From positions 14,725,771 through 14,789,770 of the forward strand of contig OZ025258.1 in NCBI GenBank assembly GCA_964019135.1: a DNA stretch of 64,000 nucleotides, written 5' to 3'. The notes under the pieces are model-generated. The model did no database searches and was not told the DNA's origin. It saw only the letters and a list, made by a program, of their open reading frames with translations. This DNA is from Arenicola marina. Taxonomy: Eukaryota; Annelida; Polychaeta; Arenicolidae. Positions within the stretch are counted from its first letter, which is position 1. Each line of letters begins with the position of its first letter. Shown one piece after another: positions 35,956 to 48,423 of the stretch. A program made the translations under genes and the position numbers.

Positions 35956-37604
35956 ATCACACCAAAGATGGCGCCCTTTATGCATTGACAAAAGTAACTC
36001 GACGAAATAGGTGGGGGGGGGGGGAGGGGCGTCGGTCGCTCTCAGAAACCCTCCTATCCCCCTTTGGATCCGCACATACAGGAAGGTCCCCACAAATGTC
36101 ATGCATCATAACATGTATAATACATGAACGCTAGAGTCTTACTTTACCGGCAACCTGCGTAAACCGGTCAAAGCAGGTCGACAGTTGGTCGTAGAGTTCC
36201 ACTATAGACTACGGTTTGTAGAGGTTCCTCTGATTTCTCTCGGATCGATGGTTGCTCTTATTGTGTACTATGCTATCGGCACTATGAGGCGAATGCAACA
36301 GACCGCTGACTATTTACGGAATGATGTCGAGATCCCAGAGGGTTAGTGCTAATAGCGCTGTAGGCCTACAGTTCTCGGGGACCAAAAAAAAACCCCGTGC
36401 TCTTAGAACGAGTGCGCATCACGCTGGTGCCTTGCTGCAGCTACGTGACGCGCTCCCATTGTAGTCCACGTTTGAATGATGGAAACCAGCTGGTTGCGCG
36501 GTTTGTGAAGAAGAATCGAGTGGGTGTGAAACTACTTTTTGTTTCCTTTGGTCCAGGCATTGCTAACTATAAAATCATAATATAGTTAAAGTTAAGACAT
36601 ATCTCTCCATAATGCGTGTGGTCCGTTCGATGAGACTGTTGGAATCATTTTACTTTTTGAGGCAACTCATCGATGTTTACATTTCTGCGACAAACGGAAC
36701 ACCGTTGTCCTTGCCTGGTCAGTCCATATAAGGAGCGTTGTCACGTAACCATAGATACCGCGCGCAGTTATGCGAGTCATCATGATTATTATGTCGTACG
36801 ACATTTTTCAGTAGTTAGTTGTGTTTCCAAGGACAGCTTTAACTGATCTTGTGTGTGAAGCAGGTACAGGCCGTTGATGCTATGCATTAAGGTAGAGCAT
36901 AACTATGCCAGTCTCGTAGGGTCTCGATAAAATCCCGTAGTGACTGTACGGCCCTATAGAACCTCTCTATACGACTACTCGCCTATACCGTAGTTAACAT
37001 AACGCGTAGCCAGCGCGCTCAGACTGGGAGGAGGAGGAATGTATTTTACGAGGCGCATAATCCGAAGCTGTGTCCCTGAGTAGAAACGAGTAGGCAAGGA
37101 TTACCATCATTACCATCACCCCCGCCCCCCCACCTTCTCCGGTAGTATAAATTAACAATGAGCGCGTTATGTGTAACAAATTACGAACATACATACATCC
37201 CAATCCCCCCATCCGGGATGTATCATTGTCTGACCCTGCTGCCTAGCATTAAATAGCGTTGGCCCGCCGACGGTGTTAGGGTTCTTTTGACGAGTCTCGG
37301 TGCAACAGGTCGGCAACCGTAATATCTTGAATGCGTGCTACCACAATAACGAGCGCCTTTATTTTCCCACTTTATAGCCTTGACGACCATATAGCTGTGG
37401 GTGATCTGGTTCGTATGCCTGGCACCGTTTGACCCCAAGACGATCTACCGTAAATTTAACATGGCGCACACAAATATGGCAAGCCAAAGTGGAGTTACAT
37501 ATAGATGTATGTCCAACGATTTAATGAAATCTGTAAATAATTATAAAGAGAACAATGATAAATGCATAGCACTTTGACTGATCCATATTGAATTAGATAT
37601 ATGC
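35956..37604. other. Intergenic stretch, no supported gene
   Basis: A poly(G) run lies at 36013 beside a repeat fragment with ggatccgcac (36067). Otherwise it is unique and without a recognised gene. Confidence 0.4.
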
Positions 37605-39289
37605 ACATATGAATTAATGATATGTCCAAACCCGTAAATTAATGAATATGTTCAAATCTAGTAATGATATTTGCACATATCCCTAAATGATTTGCCCATA
37701 TTACCCATCATAAAAGACAAATTTAAGATTCAAGATTAAATTTAGGTCCCTAATTAAATTTCTGATATGCCGAAATTATTTGAATATATGTCCAAATGTT
37801 CCACCAGGGCCGCCCCGATAGCTCAGTGGGTTAGAGCGCGCGCATTGAGCGCTCTGGTCACCTGAGAGCCTGAATCGGTGAATCGGTGGTTCTAGTCCCG
37901 ATGTGGTCATGTTTGTGTGATCGCAGGGTAAAGACTCTTCTTCGCAAAGAGTACGGGGTTACCCGCGGGGACATGGCTCCGCTCTTCCCTTCCTTCTCTT
38001 ATTGACGCGATATGACAAGAATTGGTTAAAGCGTCCTGAATACACAACCAACCGTTGACCCCAAAAGGCAACAATTTAATGGAACAGGACGGCGAGCTCG
38101 TAGCGTTCAGGTCTAGACGTTATGGTTACCGGGCAAACAATGAATGTCATACATCTGTTTGTTCGTCTCTGTCTCCGGTCGTGACATCGTGTTTGGTGTC
38201 AGACAAAACGAAAACTAATGGCCGAATAAACAGGAGAAGGAGGTGGGGGGGGGGGGGTACTTGGAGCCCTCTATGGAATGGTTAATATCCAAAGAGAGAC
38301 AGTTCTGTATGCGGACAGAAAGTCTGGACATAAGTCGATCTAGTGTTTAGTTTCTGCTGATATCCGTTTACTTGCTTGATGAATCGGGTTATTTCCTGCG
38401 ACCATGTAACGAGGGAACAAGCCACGATAGACAAGGTTGGGTTGATGGATTAATTGTCCGATTTTAGGCCGATCTACTTTTTCTGATGATAATGTAAATG
38501 ATATATATATATACCAGGGTATCCTAATGTATCCCGTGAACGCAGACTATAACAGCCGCGAGAGGAGGAGGGTCGGAGGGGAATTTGTACTTCAAAAATT
38601 GGCTTTGAAAAAGGGGGCGTACTGTGTATTCGGCGTCAATGGTAGCTACGCCACTAATTGGTTGTGAGCCATTGTGAAGACACATCCGGGATAAACCCAT
38701 CTCGCACCTGACGACTGGGTACGTCTACAAACATTGATTTATAATTTCTCAGGGTGCCATTTCCTAAGGTTCGTGCGAGAGACTCGTATGACCTTGCCTC
38801 TCAAGTCAGACGGGCGGGAGTCTATATATTATTAGCAAAAATCTTCTATCCTATCACCGCATGATAACGCCTGATTGGTTGGCTGATGTGGTGAGGGAGA
38901 CTAGTGCTGATATAAACCCATATCGCAGTGGAACAAATGCTATTGATGTATACCTTCTGGGCAAATGTGTATTGAACAAAATGGCTTTAGGATCTCGAAG
39001 AAAATACGGTACAAGCAGTTGGCCGGTCGGAACGTAGTCGCATTCTAAAGAGGAACCCCCTAAACGGCATTTTAACCTCAAACACGTTTATTTAAAAGCA
39101 GGATACGATTATAATATGACAGATAATATATGATATGAAAGATGAAATATGACATAATATTGTTTATTCCTCCGTCTTCCTGCGACTAATTCCTGGCTAT
39201 AAAATGTCATTCGCCGACATATTTCAGAAGACCTATTTGCTTCGTTTTTTTATCTTTCACACGTACCACATATTCATTTATTAATGTCT
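37605..39289 (+). repeat. Left arm of a large imperfect palindrome
   Basis: This arm is the reverse complement, with divergence and indels, of 40777-42685. Matching landmarks include ttaatgtct at the inner edge (39281-39289 against 40777-40785), gaggaaccccctaaacgg (39051, reversed at 40963), gtccgcatacagaactgtctc (reversed 38299, forward 41590) and gaccccaaaaggcaacaa (38057, reversed 41809). The right arm has about 440 bp beside the SINE that this arm lacks. Confidence 0.85.
37808..38053 (+). mobile_element. tRNA-derived SINE in the left palindrome arm
   Basis: Head gccccgatagctcagtgggt (box A), box B-like ggttctagtcc, body ttcgcaaagagtacggggtt, and tail gcgtcctgaatacacaacc ending aaccaacc. 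It occupies the position mirrored by the SINE at 42271 in the other arm. Confidence 0.88.
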
Positions 39290-39294
39290 TGAAT

Positions 39295-40112
39295 CCAAAT
39301 GTCAACTTTCGTCCATGGCGCAAGTTCACCTGCCCCCCCCCCCCCTTCTCAACCACTCGATCTCTCCTCAACCTTCCCTCTTCCCAAAGTCGCAAGCTTC
39401 TGGCTCCGCTATTAGATGCATCATGTGCCCCCTTCCTAAATGTGTGCCCCTAAATTTTGCCTGGTTAGTAAATATCCACGACCCCACATGCTACCACTTT
39501 AGTCACAGCTAGGTAGCTGGTTTGGGTCCGAAGATAAACCGAACTACTCGGTCTTTTTTGAGAAGAAGCGCAGCATAGACTACCGACGGTAAACGATCTT
39601 AATTAGCACGATAGGTACCGACCGGCAAATTGCAGAAAGGGACCCCTGTTCTGTCTCAATGGGTCGTTATTATAAGGAAAGTGGGGTTATGGGATGAGTG
39701 TTCCCTTCATTCGGAGTGGACAGGGCCACTTTATTTCAAGCGTTTTAACTTAATTTAAAGGAACGGATTAAAATTGTATTTCAGAGGTTTGTTTAATCGC
39801 GATACGTTTAATGTAATCACGACATGTTTTTTTTTGGAGAAGGCCGTCGTTTTCTCCTTATTTATTATATTGGGCAGGTAGGTTTGCAATATGCGGATTG
39901 TTCCTGGTAGATTCAACCCCTCTTCCTCAGATTCCATCATACCCCCTCCCCCCCCCCCCCACTCCCCATACGCGCACGTGCGTTGTGAGCTATGCCGCGA
40001 TGGTAACGCTAAAACGGAAGAAAGGTGACCCGCAATTCACCGCCTACAATGATCATCAACTATTAAGTAAGGAAAGGGGATCAGCATCCCTACCGCCGCC
40101 CCCCCCCCACCC
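39295..40112 (+). repeat. Segment X, copy A, in the palindrome loop
   Basis: Its reverse complement lies at 60149-60973. Shared landmarks are ctttcgtccatggcgcaag (39306), ctaccgacggtaaacgatc, gagaaggccgtcgttttc and gatcatcaactattaagtaa. It contains poly(C) runs at 39334, 39945 and 40100. No coding frame was recognised. Confidence 0.85.
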
Positions 40113-40173
40113 TCTTTTTCACCGCCAATATCCGCTCGGTTGGGGCGTTTTACCGCCAAAATCCGCTAATAAT

Positions 40174-40348
40174 AATAAACTCCTAAATTGCTAACATGGG
40201 AAAGTGCATTCTGACCCTGGACGAGGGCGCCACCGGCGGACGGTTGCACCATGAAGTGATGAATCACAAACGCTGGCTTTAATGCATGGAGGAGGGAGAT
40301 ACAACCCGTAATGGGGTCATAATGTATGGAAGTGGACGAGGCTTAGAG
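40174..40348 (+). repeat. Segment Y, copy A
   Basis: It starts aataaactcctaaattgct and includes gtgcattctgaccctgg and aacccgtaatggggtcataa. It matches 60974-61105 in the same orientation, although segment X beside it is inverted there. Confidence 0.8.
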
Positions 40349-40776
40349 CCGCCGAACATCGCTTTCACGACGGAAATTGCGTCAAAATCATGCTTTTGTT
40401 CAAAACAACCACCCAATATCGGTGCATCAAATGTACGAAACAATCAGCTGCTCTCGGCTCTGCATGGCCATATATATATATATCAATGCGAGTAGCTTTA
40501 TTTGTGCGTGCCATGGCCTAAATAATTGATGTCACAATCCATTCGTGCCGCCTTGTTTTTGTGTCCTGGGCCAAGCGAATGTCTAAAACATCTGGTCAAA
40601 ACAATAGACTTAAAGCCGACAGACTATAACGATGAACACGTGTTTTGAATTAATCCAGTCGACCGCGGCTTTATGCCACACAGTGTCTGGTAACAATACC
40701 AGAGGAGGATTGAATTGGCAACGTATGAAACAGGAGGAGGTGTTGATCTATTTCCTGCACCCGCGATAACAAAACT

Positions 40777-42685
40777 AGACATTAATAAATGAAATTGTGG
40801 CACGTTTGAAAGATAAAAAAGCAAAACAAATAGGTCTTCTGAAATATGGGGGCGCTTGACATTTTATACCCTGGAATTAGTAAGACGTAGAAATACAGAG
40901 GAATAAACAATAACATGATTTTCTATTTTATATGAACGTTTTAGAGGTTAAAATGCCGTTTAGGGGGTTCCTCTTTAGAATGCGACTACTTCCCGACCGA
41001 CCAGCTACTTGTACCGTATTTTCTTCGAGATCCTGAAGCCATTTTTTTTCAATACTCCTTTTCAAAGAAGGTATACATGTACAGCATTTGTTCGACCGCG
41101 ATATCGGTTCATATCAGCACAAGTCTCCCTCACCACATCAGCCAACCAATCAGGCACTATCAGGCGGTAAAAGCACGTCAAATAGAAACGATGTAATGTG
41201 GCTTAAATGCACATTCTTACCAGGAAGCAATTACATAGTTATTTGAAAGTATATATGTCTATTAAAATTTTGCCAGTGGCGTAACTATCATTCACGCACA
41301 ATACGCAGTGCGTTCCCCTTTGTCACGGCAAATCCTCGACGTCTAAATCTCCCCAGACCCTCCTCCTCTCGCGGCTGTTATTGTCTGCGTTCACTGAATA
41401 GATTAGGATACTCTGGCATATCTATATGATGGATATCATAATCAGAAAAAGTAGATCGGCCTAAAATCGGGCAATTAATCTGTCAATAAAACCATGTCTA
41501 CAGTGGCTTGTTCCTTCGTTACATGGTTGCAGGAAATAGCCCGATTCATCAAGCAAGTAGATGAATATCAGCAGGAACTAAAGACATTCTGTCCGCATAC
41601 AGAACTGTCTCTTTTTGGATAATAACCCATGGAGTGCTCCAAGTATTCCCCCCGCTCCTGTTTATTCGGCAATTAGTTTTCGTTTTTGTCTGACACCAAA
41701 CACGACGTCACTACCGGAGACGAACCGACAGATGTATGATATTCATTATTGGCCCGGATACCATAACGTCTAGACCTGAATGCTACGAGGTCGCCGTCCA
41801 GTTCCATTAAATTGTTTCCTTTTGGGGTCACCGGCTCTTTATGATGATTTAACTGCACCTTATCATATCCTGCGCCTTGGCTACTAAATCGGGCAAGACA
41901 TAGCCGGGTGGTAGTGACGTCATGGGGACAAAGGGAAGCCAGCCAGCCAGCAATCCAAGAACGATAATTCGAATGTCGACAGTACAGGGAGGCAATTAGA
42001 CATATTTCTGTCCCCTTAGGATTGCAATTGACAAAAAACTCAATATTATATGTCGGTTTCCCGCAGCGATAGCGGACCGAAATTATCGTCAAAACGTCAC
42101 AATTGTAGACAATTATGAATTATTACGACTAGTTGTTAAAGGTTATATGTCGTTATAATTCAGTCTTGTTCAAACATAATGACGCGTTTTTGGTACCAAC
42201 GAGCACTAGGGCATGTGCTCGGGTTTCTCCTGTTTTAGGTTTGCGCACAGCAAGCCAACGTGGAGAATTTGGTAGGTTGTGTATTCAGGACGCTTTAACC
42301 AATTCTTGTCATATCGCGTCAATGAGAGAAGGACGGGAAGAGCGGAGCCATGTCCCCGGGGGTAACCCCGTACTCTTTGCGAAGAAGGACATGGGATCTT
42401 TGTCCTGCGACCACACAGACACGGCCACAGCGGGGCTCGAACCACCCATCAACGTGCCGTTAGGTTCTCAGGTAGCCACAGCGCTCAATGCGAGTGATCT
42501 AACCCATTGAGCTATCAGGGACATCAGAAACGTAATTAGAAACATCTTACAGTTTGCTTATACTGATGAATAATAGGATCAAATTATGTAGAGATATGTG
42601 AAAATATCGTTACTTGATTTAGACATATCATTAATTTATTTGGACACATCATTTGTTGGTTTGGACATTTCATAAATTTTTTGTT
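40777..42685 (-). repeat. Right arm of the large imperfect palindrome
   Basis: Reverse-complement partner of 37605-39289 (landmarks given there). From 41641 outward this arm is also the first unit of a direct tandem duplication. Confidence 0.85.
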
Positions 42686-43185
42686 GGCCATGGGGAGGTC
42701 GGTCAAATTTTGTTTACAACAAAAACCCTAGTCCCCCCCCCACCCCCTGGGTAGCAAATGATCCGTTCCTAAGACGGCTTTTGGAATTGATGCACTTAAC
42801 ATGGATGCTCTTGTGGGCCACGTCACGTCAATAGCTGGGAGCCCAACATCAAATCATGAACTGGGGATAGAGAAAGGGGGCGGGGTGGGTCTGCTTGCGC
42901 TGGTTGTGGCGCGTGCGTGCTGTTTGGTATTAAAACTCGCTCGAACGGTCTGTTTTCTTTCAAACAAATCCACGTCTTGCACATACGCATATGGGCCGCG
43001 GTGGGACTGCACTTTTCTTGCAAATCCCTTGATGGGTAATTAACCTGATGGTGTGTTTCCGCACCACTTGAGTTTTCGTGACAACAATGCATATAATAGA
43101 TTGACGACGCAAATTAGTAACACATGAATGTTCTATACGCGCACTTACCTGTAACAATCGGAGAACACACTATTCACACTATTCT
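41641..43185 (+). repeat. 1.5-kb tandem duplication, unit 1
   Basis: It starts aagtattccccccgctcctg and runs through a SINE and a GC-rich segment with an 80-codon frame to the repeat start at 43186. It differs from unit 2 by scattered single changes and several short indels, including about 40 bp at the SINE tail kept only here. Confidence 0.93.
42271..42522 (-). mobile_element. tRNA-derived SINE in unit 1 and the right palindrome arm
   Basis: Read on the minus strand: box A tagctcaatggg, box B ggttcgagccc, body with ttcgcaaagagtacggggtt, tail gcgtcctgaatacacaacc. Confidence 0.88.
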
Positions 43186-44640
43186 AAGTATTCTCCCCGC
43201 TCCTGTTTATTCGGCAATTAGTTTTCGTTATTGTCTGACACCAAACACGACGTCACTACCGGAGACGAACCGACAGATGTATGATATTCATTATTGGCCC
43301 GGTTACCATAACTACGAGGTCGCCGTCCAGTTCCATTACATTGTTGCATTTTGGGGTCACCGGCTCCTTAGGATGATTTAACTGCACCTCATCATATCCT
43401 GCACCTTGGCTACTAAATCGGGCGAGACATAGCCGGGTGGAAGTGACGTCATGGGGACAAACGGAAGTCAGCCAGCCAGCAATCCAAGAACGATAATTCG
43501 AATGTCGACAGTACAGGGAGGCAATTAGACATATTTCTGCCCCCGTAGGATTGCAATTGACAAAAAAACTCAATATTATATGTCGGTTTCCCGCAGCGAT
43601 AGTGGACCTAAATTATCGTCAAAACGTCACAATTGTAGACTATTATGAATTATTACGACTAATTGTTAAAAGTTATATGTCGTCATAATTCAATCTTGTT
43701 CAAACATAATGACGCGTTTTCGGTACCAACGAGCACTAGGGCATGTGCTCGGGTTTTTCCTGTTTTCAGGACGCTTTAGCCAATTCTTGTCATATCGCGT
43801 CAATGGGAGAAGGAAGGGAGGAGCGGAGCCATGCCCCCGGGGGTAACCCTGTACTCCTTGCGAAGAAGGACATGGGATCTTTATCCTGCGACCACACAGA
43901 CACGGCCACAGCGGGGCTCGAACCACCCATCAACGTGCCGTTAGGTTATCAGGTGGCCACAGCGCTCAATGCGAGTGATCTAACCCATTGAGCTATCAGG
44001 GACATCAGAAACTTAATTAGAGACATCTTACATTTTCCTTATACTGATGAATAATACGATCAAATCATGTAGAGATATGTGAAAATATCGTTACTTGATT
44101 TAGACATATCATTAATTTATTTGGACACATCATTTGTTGGTTTGGACATTTCATAAATTTTTTGTTGGCCATGGGGAGGTCGGTAAAATTTTGTTTACAA
44201 CAAAAACCCTAGTCCCCCCCCACCCCCTGGGTAGCAAATGATCCGTTCCTAAGACGGCTTTTGGAATTGATGCACTTAACATGGATGCTCTTGTGGGCCA
44301 CGTCACGTCAATAGCTGGAAGCCCAACATCAAATCATGAACTGGGGATAGAGAAAGGGGGCGGGGTGGGTCTGCTTGCGCTGGTTGTGGCGCGTGCGTGC
44401 TGTTTGGTATTAAAACTCGCTCGAACGGTCTGTTTTCTTTCAAACAAATCCATGTCTTGCACATACGCATATGGGCCGCGGTGGGACTGCACTTTTCTTG
44501 CAAATCCCTTGATGGGTAATTAACCTGATGGTGTGTTTCCGCACCACTTGAGTTTTCGTAACAACAATGCATATAATAGATTGACGACGCAAATTAGTAA
44601 CACATGAATGTTCTAACAATCGGAGAACACACTATTCACA
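43186..44640 (+). repeat. 1.5-kb tandem duplication, unit 2
   Basis: Same order as unit 1, from aagtattctccccgctcctg to gagaacacactattcaca. The 80-codon frame (44281-44523) differs from unit 1 (42801-43043) by one residue (M for T in SNKSxSCTY). With no homology recognised, this reflects recent duplication rather than evidence of coding. Confidence 0.93.
43766..44003 (-). mobile_element. tRNA-derived SINE in unit 2, tail shortened
   Basis: Copied with the 1.5-kb unit. The (AACC) tail seen in the other copies is absent here: the sequence passes directly from ctgtttt into caggacgcttta. Confidence 0.85.
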
Positions 44641-45134
44641 AAGGCATCTCGGATTTATTTCTTGGACATTACGGCCTGCTGTCTTGATACACAGAAGGTA
44701 CCACAATGAAGTGCACGAGTTCCACCTGGAATATGTTATTATGAAATAAGTGCTAGATAAGCAGTTTCGGCATCCCCCATCACCCTCACCTCCCCCGTGC
44801 GATGCAAATAGGAGGAGGAGTCAATTATTGATTGTGAAGGAGGTTATCGTTACCCTTGAAGGGGGAGAAGGATAGGTTTAGAAACATTAGGCCGGTGAGG
44901 GTGGAGGAATTTGTGGGAAATCTAGACGGTATGCGGGAAATGGCGGCACAGAGCACATGTCAAGATCATTACAAGATCATGATTATGTCAAGATTAATGC
45001 TACTCGGCGGTCAGTTCCTTTCTTGCAATCTACGCAACGTGCAATGGAAAATTACCACACATGTCTCTTTTGCATTCTATGATCGTTGAAACCTTCGTTA
45101 ATTCTTAGTTACCGTTGCATTTCATTGCCTGCAG

Positions 45135-45225
45135 AGGTCACCCCGTGGTCTAGTTGGTAGCGCGTTATCAGTGTCGAGCACACTCTGCTATACCAGTCCA
45201 AGCGGCCGGCGCGTGGTTCGAATGC
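45135..45225 (+). ncRNA. tRNA-like sequence, probably a SINE head or tRNA pseudogene
   Basis: It has ccgtggtctagttggtagcg (box A type) and gcgtggttcgaatgcc (box B type) about 70 bp apart. The spacing is too long for a plain tRNA and the arms do not fold into a clean cloverleaf by eye, so a functional tRNA is unlikely. Confidence 0.45.
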
Positions 45226-46299
45226 CACTCTTGCAAAGGGCGTGTGAAAGATCTCTGAACATTCTTCACAACCAGTAAGGGGTTTGTAGCGGTATGCTAC
45301 AGATTGTCAGAAATTCGACAGCGTAAAGAGACTTGCAACAACGTTTTTACGGTTTTATTGAGACTTAATGGTTATGTGAGGATTTGCTGTGTCCTTGTTG
45401 TATATTGCGATTTGTAACTGCAAGACAATAAACATTACATCAGTTCCTGTTATTACAACTGCCAATCATATATAACTATGTCTTTAAGTGAATTTGTGCG
45501 TATAAACAACTAATATAAATAATAAAAAGCAGTTCACACAGTCGGCGTCCCATACACATTGTAACATTAATATGGCCGATTTGGCGTGCCATACCTGATT
45601 TAATAACAATACCGTTATATTTGACAGATTAATCGCCATTGGATATGATGACCATTTAAATATTGATACAAATAATGGAACAGTTATAATCGAAAACAAT
45701 ACAGTAATTATCAGCCAAATACTTACAAATGCTGGCTTGTCTGAACAATTAAAGTCTTGCTGATGTTGACTGTCAACTTTAAAACAGATGTTTACCTTTG
45801 TTGCTAAGCTGTTCCAAAACGAGGCTTCAGAGGCTAGGCCAAGACAACATTAAGTCCACACAAATTAAATTACGTAATTAAGCAAGCGCGTGCCGTAAAC
45901 AACATCATAATCATATAACAATATACTATTCTGGACGTTACAAGGTTTCTTTTTGAGACATGACTCCACTCTACGTTGAACCTCCCCATTGTCGCGATAT
46001 CACGTATAATGAATCTCCCTTGAAAAACAAATATTATCGTCTAAAAGATTATTCCGAAGACGCCACTCGGTAAAACCAACGCCGTGGCCATTTCAGATTC
46101 CACGTTAATTTGTTTGCGGTTTAACGGCACGCTCAGCCCCAATTAAGCGAAACGCACTCAAACAACTGTCACGTCACTCACGGGGAGGCGCCATCGCTCA
46201 CTAGATTACTACCGCAGAGACTTGGAACATTTGAACGCGGAACCAGCCAGCCCAATTCTAGGAGACCCCATCTGGGATAATCCATAGGTGAAGTGCTGT

Positions 46300-46420
46300 C
46301 ATCTAGCGCGGTCTCTTAGAGACAGCTATCGCATATGTCCCCCAGTGGCAAATGCGCTCGTCTAGCGAGGTCTCTTGGAGACAATTATCGTATATGTCCC
46401 CCAGTGGCAAATGTGCTACA
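46300..46420 (+). repeat. 59-bp tandem duplication, two units
   Basis: ctagcg(c/a)ggtctctt, then atatgtcccccagtggcaaa, occur at 46303 and 46362. Confidence 0.85.
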
Positions 46421-48122
46421 ACGTGAGCGAAACGCCCCCTGTCGGGAGATTGTCTCGGCTACTGAATCGAGGGGTTGTTTTATGCATTCCATTTTATTTT
46501 CCAGGATAGTTCCTTGGCCACGGTTAGCCGATGCGTCCACAAAGCTGGCATAAAACGCCTCTTGAGACGTTCGAGTTTGTCGACATTTGCCGACATGTGT
46601 TGATGTCCCATCAATCGAAAGGTTCCACCGACGCCTGCCCTCTTCAGGCCTTGAAGAGTGCCAGCCCGTAGCTATGGAACGCCGTATGGGTACTGCATCT
46701 GAATCCGGTCAGCTTCCAGAGTTACGGTCAACCTCCAATTTCAGCTACGGGCAACATCATGACGTTACTGCGAAATAATTAGAGCAATGGTTGTTATCTT
46801 GTTTGCAAAATAGCAACCTCACAACTTTGTTGAACGATGTAGAACATTTGTCATGGCCGATGCACAGTCAGTTTCAAACAAATGACGAATAAAATATTGA
46901 ACTGACACTACCTTCCGCCATCTTTAGTTGACCGTATCTGCAGTTACGGGCCGCCATTTGAGAAAAGTGAATGTTGTTTAGTTAATGTATGCCTATCTTC
47001 TAATTACTATTTAATAAATCGGACAATGCGTTCAGTGAATTAGGTACTTGCATGAGCAGCATTAAATGCCTTGATCATCATGTTAGAATAGCCACAAACC
47101 CTTTTAGAGCCGCCGCCTGGTGCACATAAGAACAGTGTCTCATTTTAGTGTCAAGCTATTCGAAAACAGTAATAGAAAGTTTTTGTCAACCAAAGCAAGG
47201 AAAAGAAGCTGTACATTGGGTAAGGATATAAAATGATATTGGCATTGACTTAGGAGACTCCCATTAAGAGTCCAACTACATCGGTGGATAGCATGGGAAC
47301 CACAAATTAGCAGTAGGTAACCGTTCGCTTAGAGCTGTCAGACAAACAACTGGTGGTCATTGATGGTCACAATTTAGCATTTCGATGCTAAATGCCGTGG
47401 AAAATAATGAAAAGTGAAACTAGCTCATCATACTGTCCAACAAATACAACACTTACAATTTAACCCTGAAAACGAATGTCAGGAGCGGAAAATGGTTATT
47501 CTTGCTGCTCTAATTTGGCAATAAAATATGACCAATGTTGAGGTTGACATGAGCTGGACGCGCATTAATATGTGGCGTTTCTTCACCTTGTGCTTCTTTC
47601 GAAAGCCCATCTTTCTAAAGAAACATCGGCTCATTTTAATTATATAAGAAACCGTATACATATTGTATAAATATCAAATATATATCGTATATATATATAT
47701 CATATATATCATACATTGAAAACGGTTTAGGTCAGTATCTAGTGAGAAAAAAAACGGCGTGTCGATTTTTGAGTGACCTATGCGTCTCCTGCCACCACCC
47801 TCTAACCCCGCGATTTATCTGCTACTCAGATTTAAAAACAGTTCCTAGTGGCTATTTTTTTTATAATTGAGGCATGTTTATTCCAAACAGGCAAGAGGTT
47901 GCCCCCCCCCCTTCCCCTCTCACTTAGCACCCTCAAATGGATACGCGCCTGTTCTTTATCTACATACAGAATCACTTGAAAAACCATGCTCAGCTAGTTC
48001 TATAATTATAATGCAGACGGCCCTCCATACTGAATTAACTCGGATGCTGTGAGACACGCGCCCCAGCTCCCGATGCCACACCGAGCCGCACGCCATAGCT
48101 GCCACAGTGGGTCCGCGGTACT

Positions 48123-48130
48123 TTATAAAC
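48123..48130 (+). promoter_or_regulatory. Candidate TATA box of the GPCR gene
   Basis: TTATAAAC in a GC-rich context about 300 bp upstream of the chosen start codon. Supported by the motif and position only. Confidence 0.3.
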
Positions 48131-48423
48131 CGAGGTAGGAGCGCCGACGGGGTTACAGTCGATTCGCAGACCGAAAAGAGACTCTCCAGCTACGGAGTGC
48201 ACTCACATCACGCACGACAAGATATCTCCCCGGTGACCGATCACTGTACCAACGCTCACCTCTCGGCTGGTTGTTGACGGTAGCACGATTTACAAACCCC
48301 GAAACAAAAAGCCAGGTTACAATGGGATTACTACTACATGCTGTATGAGCGTCGTTGGTAACTGCTAACCACTGCCGTGGTGAATTACATTCCGCAGTGT
48401 ATTTACTATACGACCTTTGCAAA

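Larger units (their letters stand above)
44641..48100. other. Intergenic stretch upstream of the GPCR
   Basis: It contains a tRNA-like sequence at 45135 and a 59-bp duplication at 46300-46420, both listed. A (TA)n stretch lies at 47676-47711 and a poly(C) run at 47902. No further gene was recognised. Confidence 0.4.

Noticed and set aside
42801-43043. 80-codon frame conserved in both 1.5-kb units (42801 and 44281)
   Set aside because: Conservation is explained by the recent tandem duplication; an antisense frame is equally conserved.
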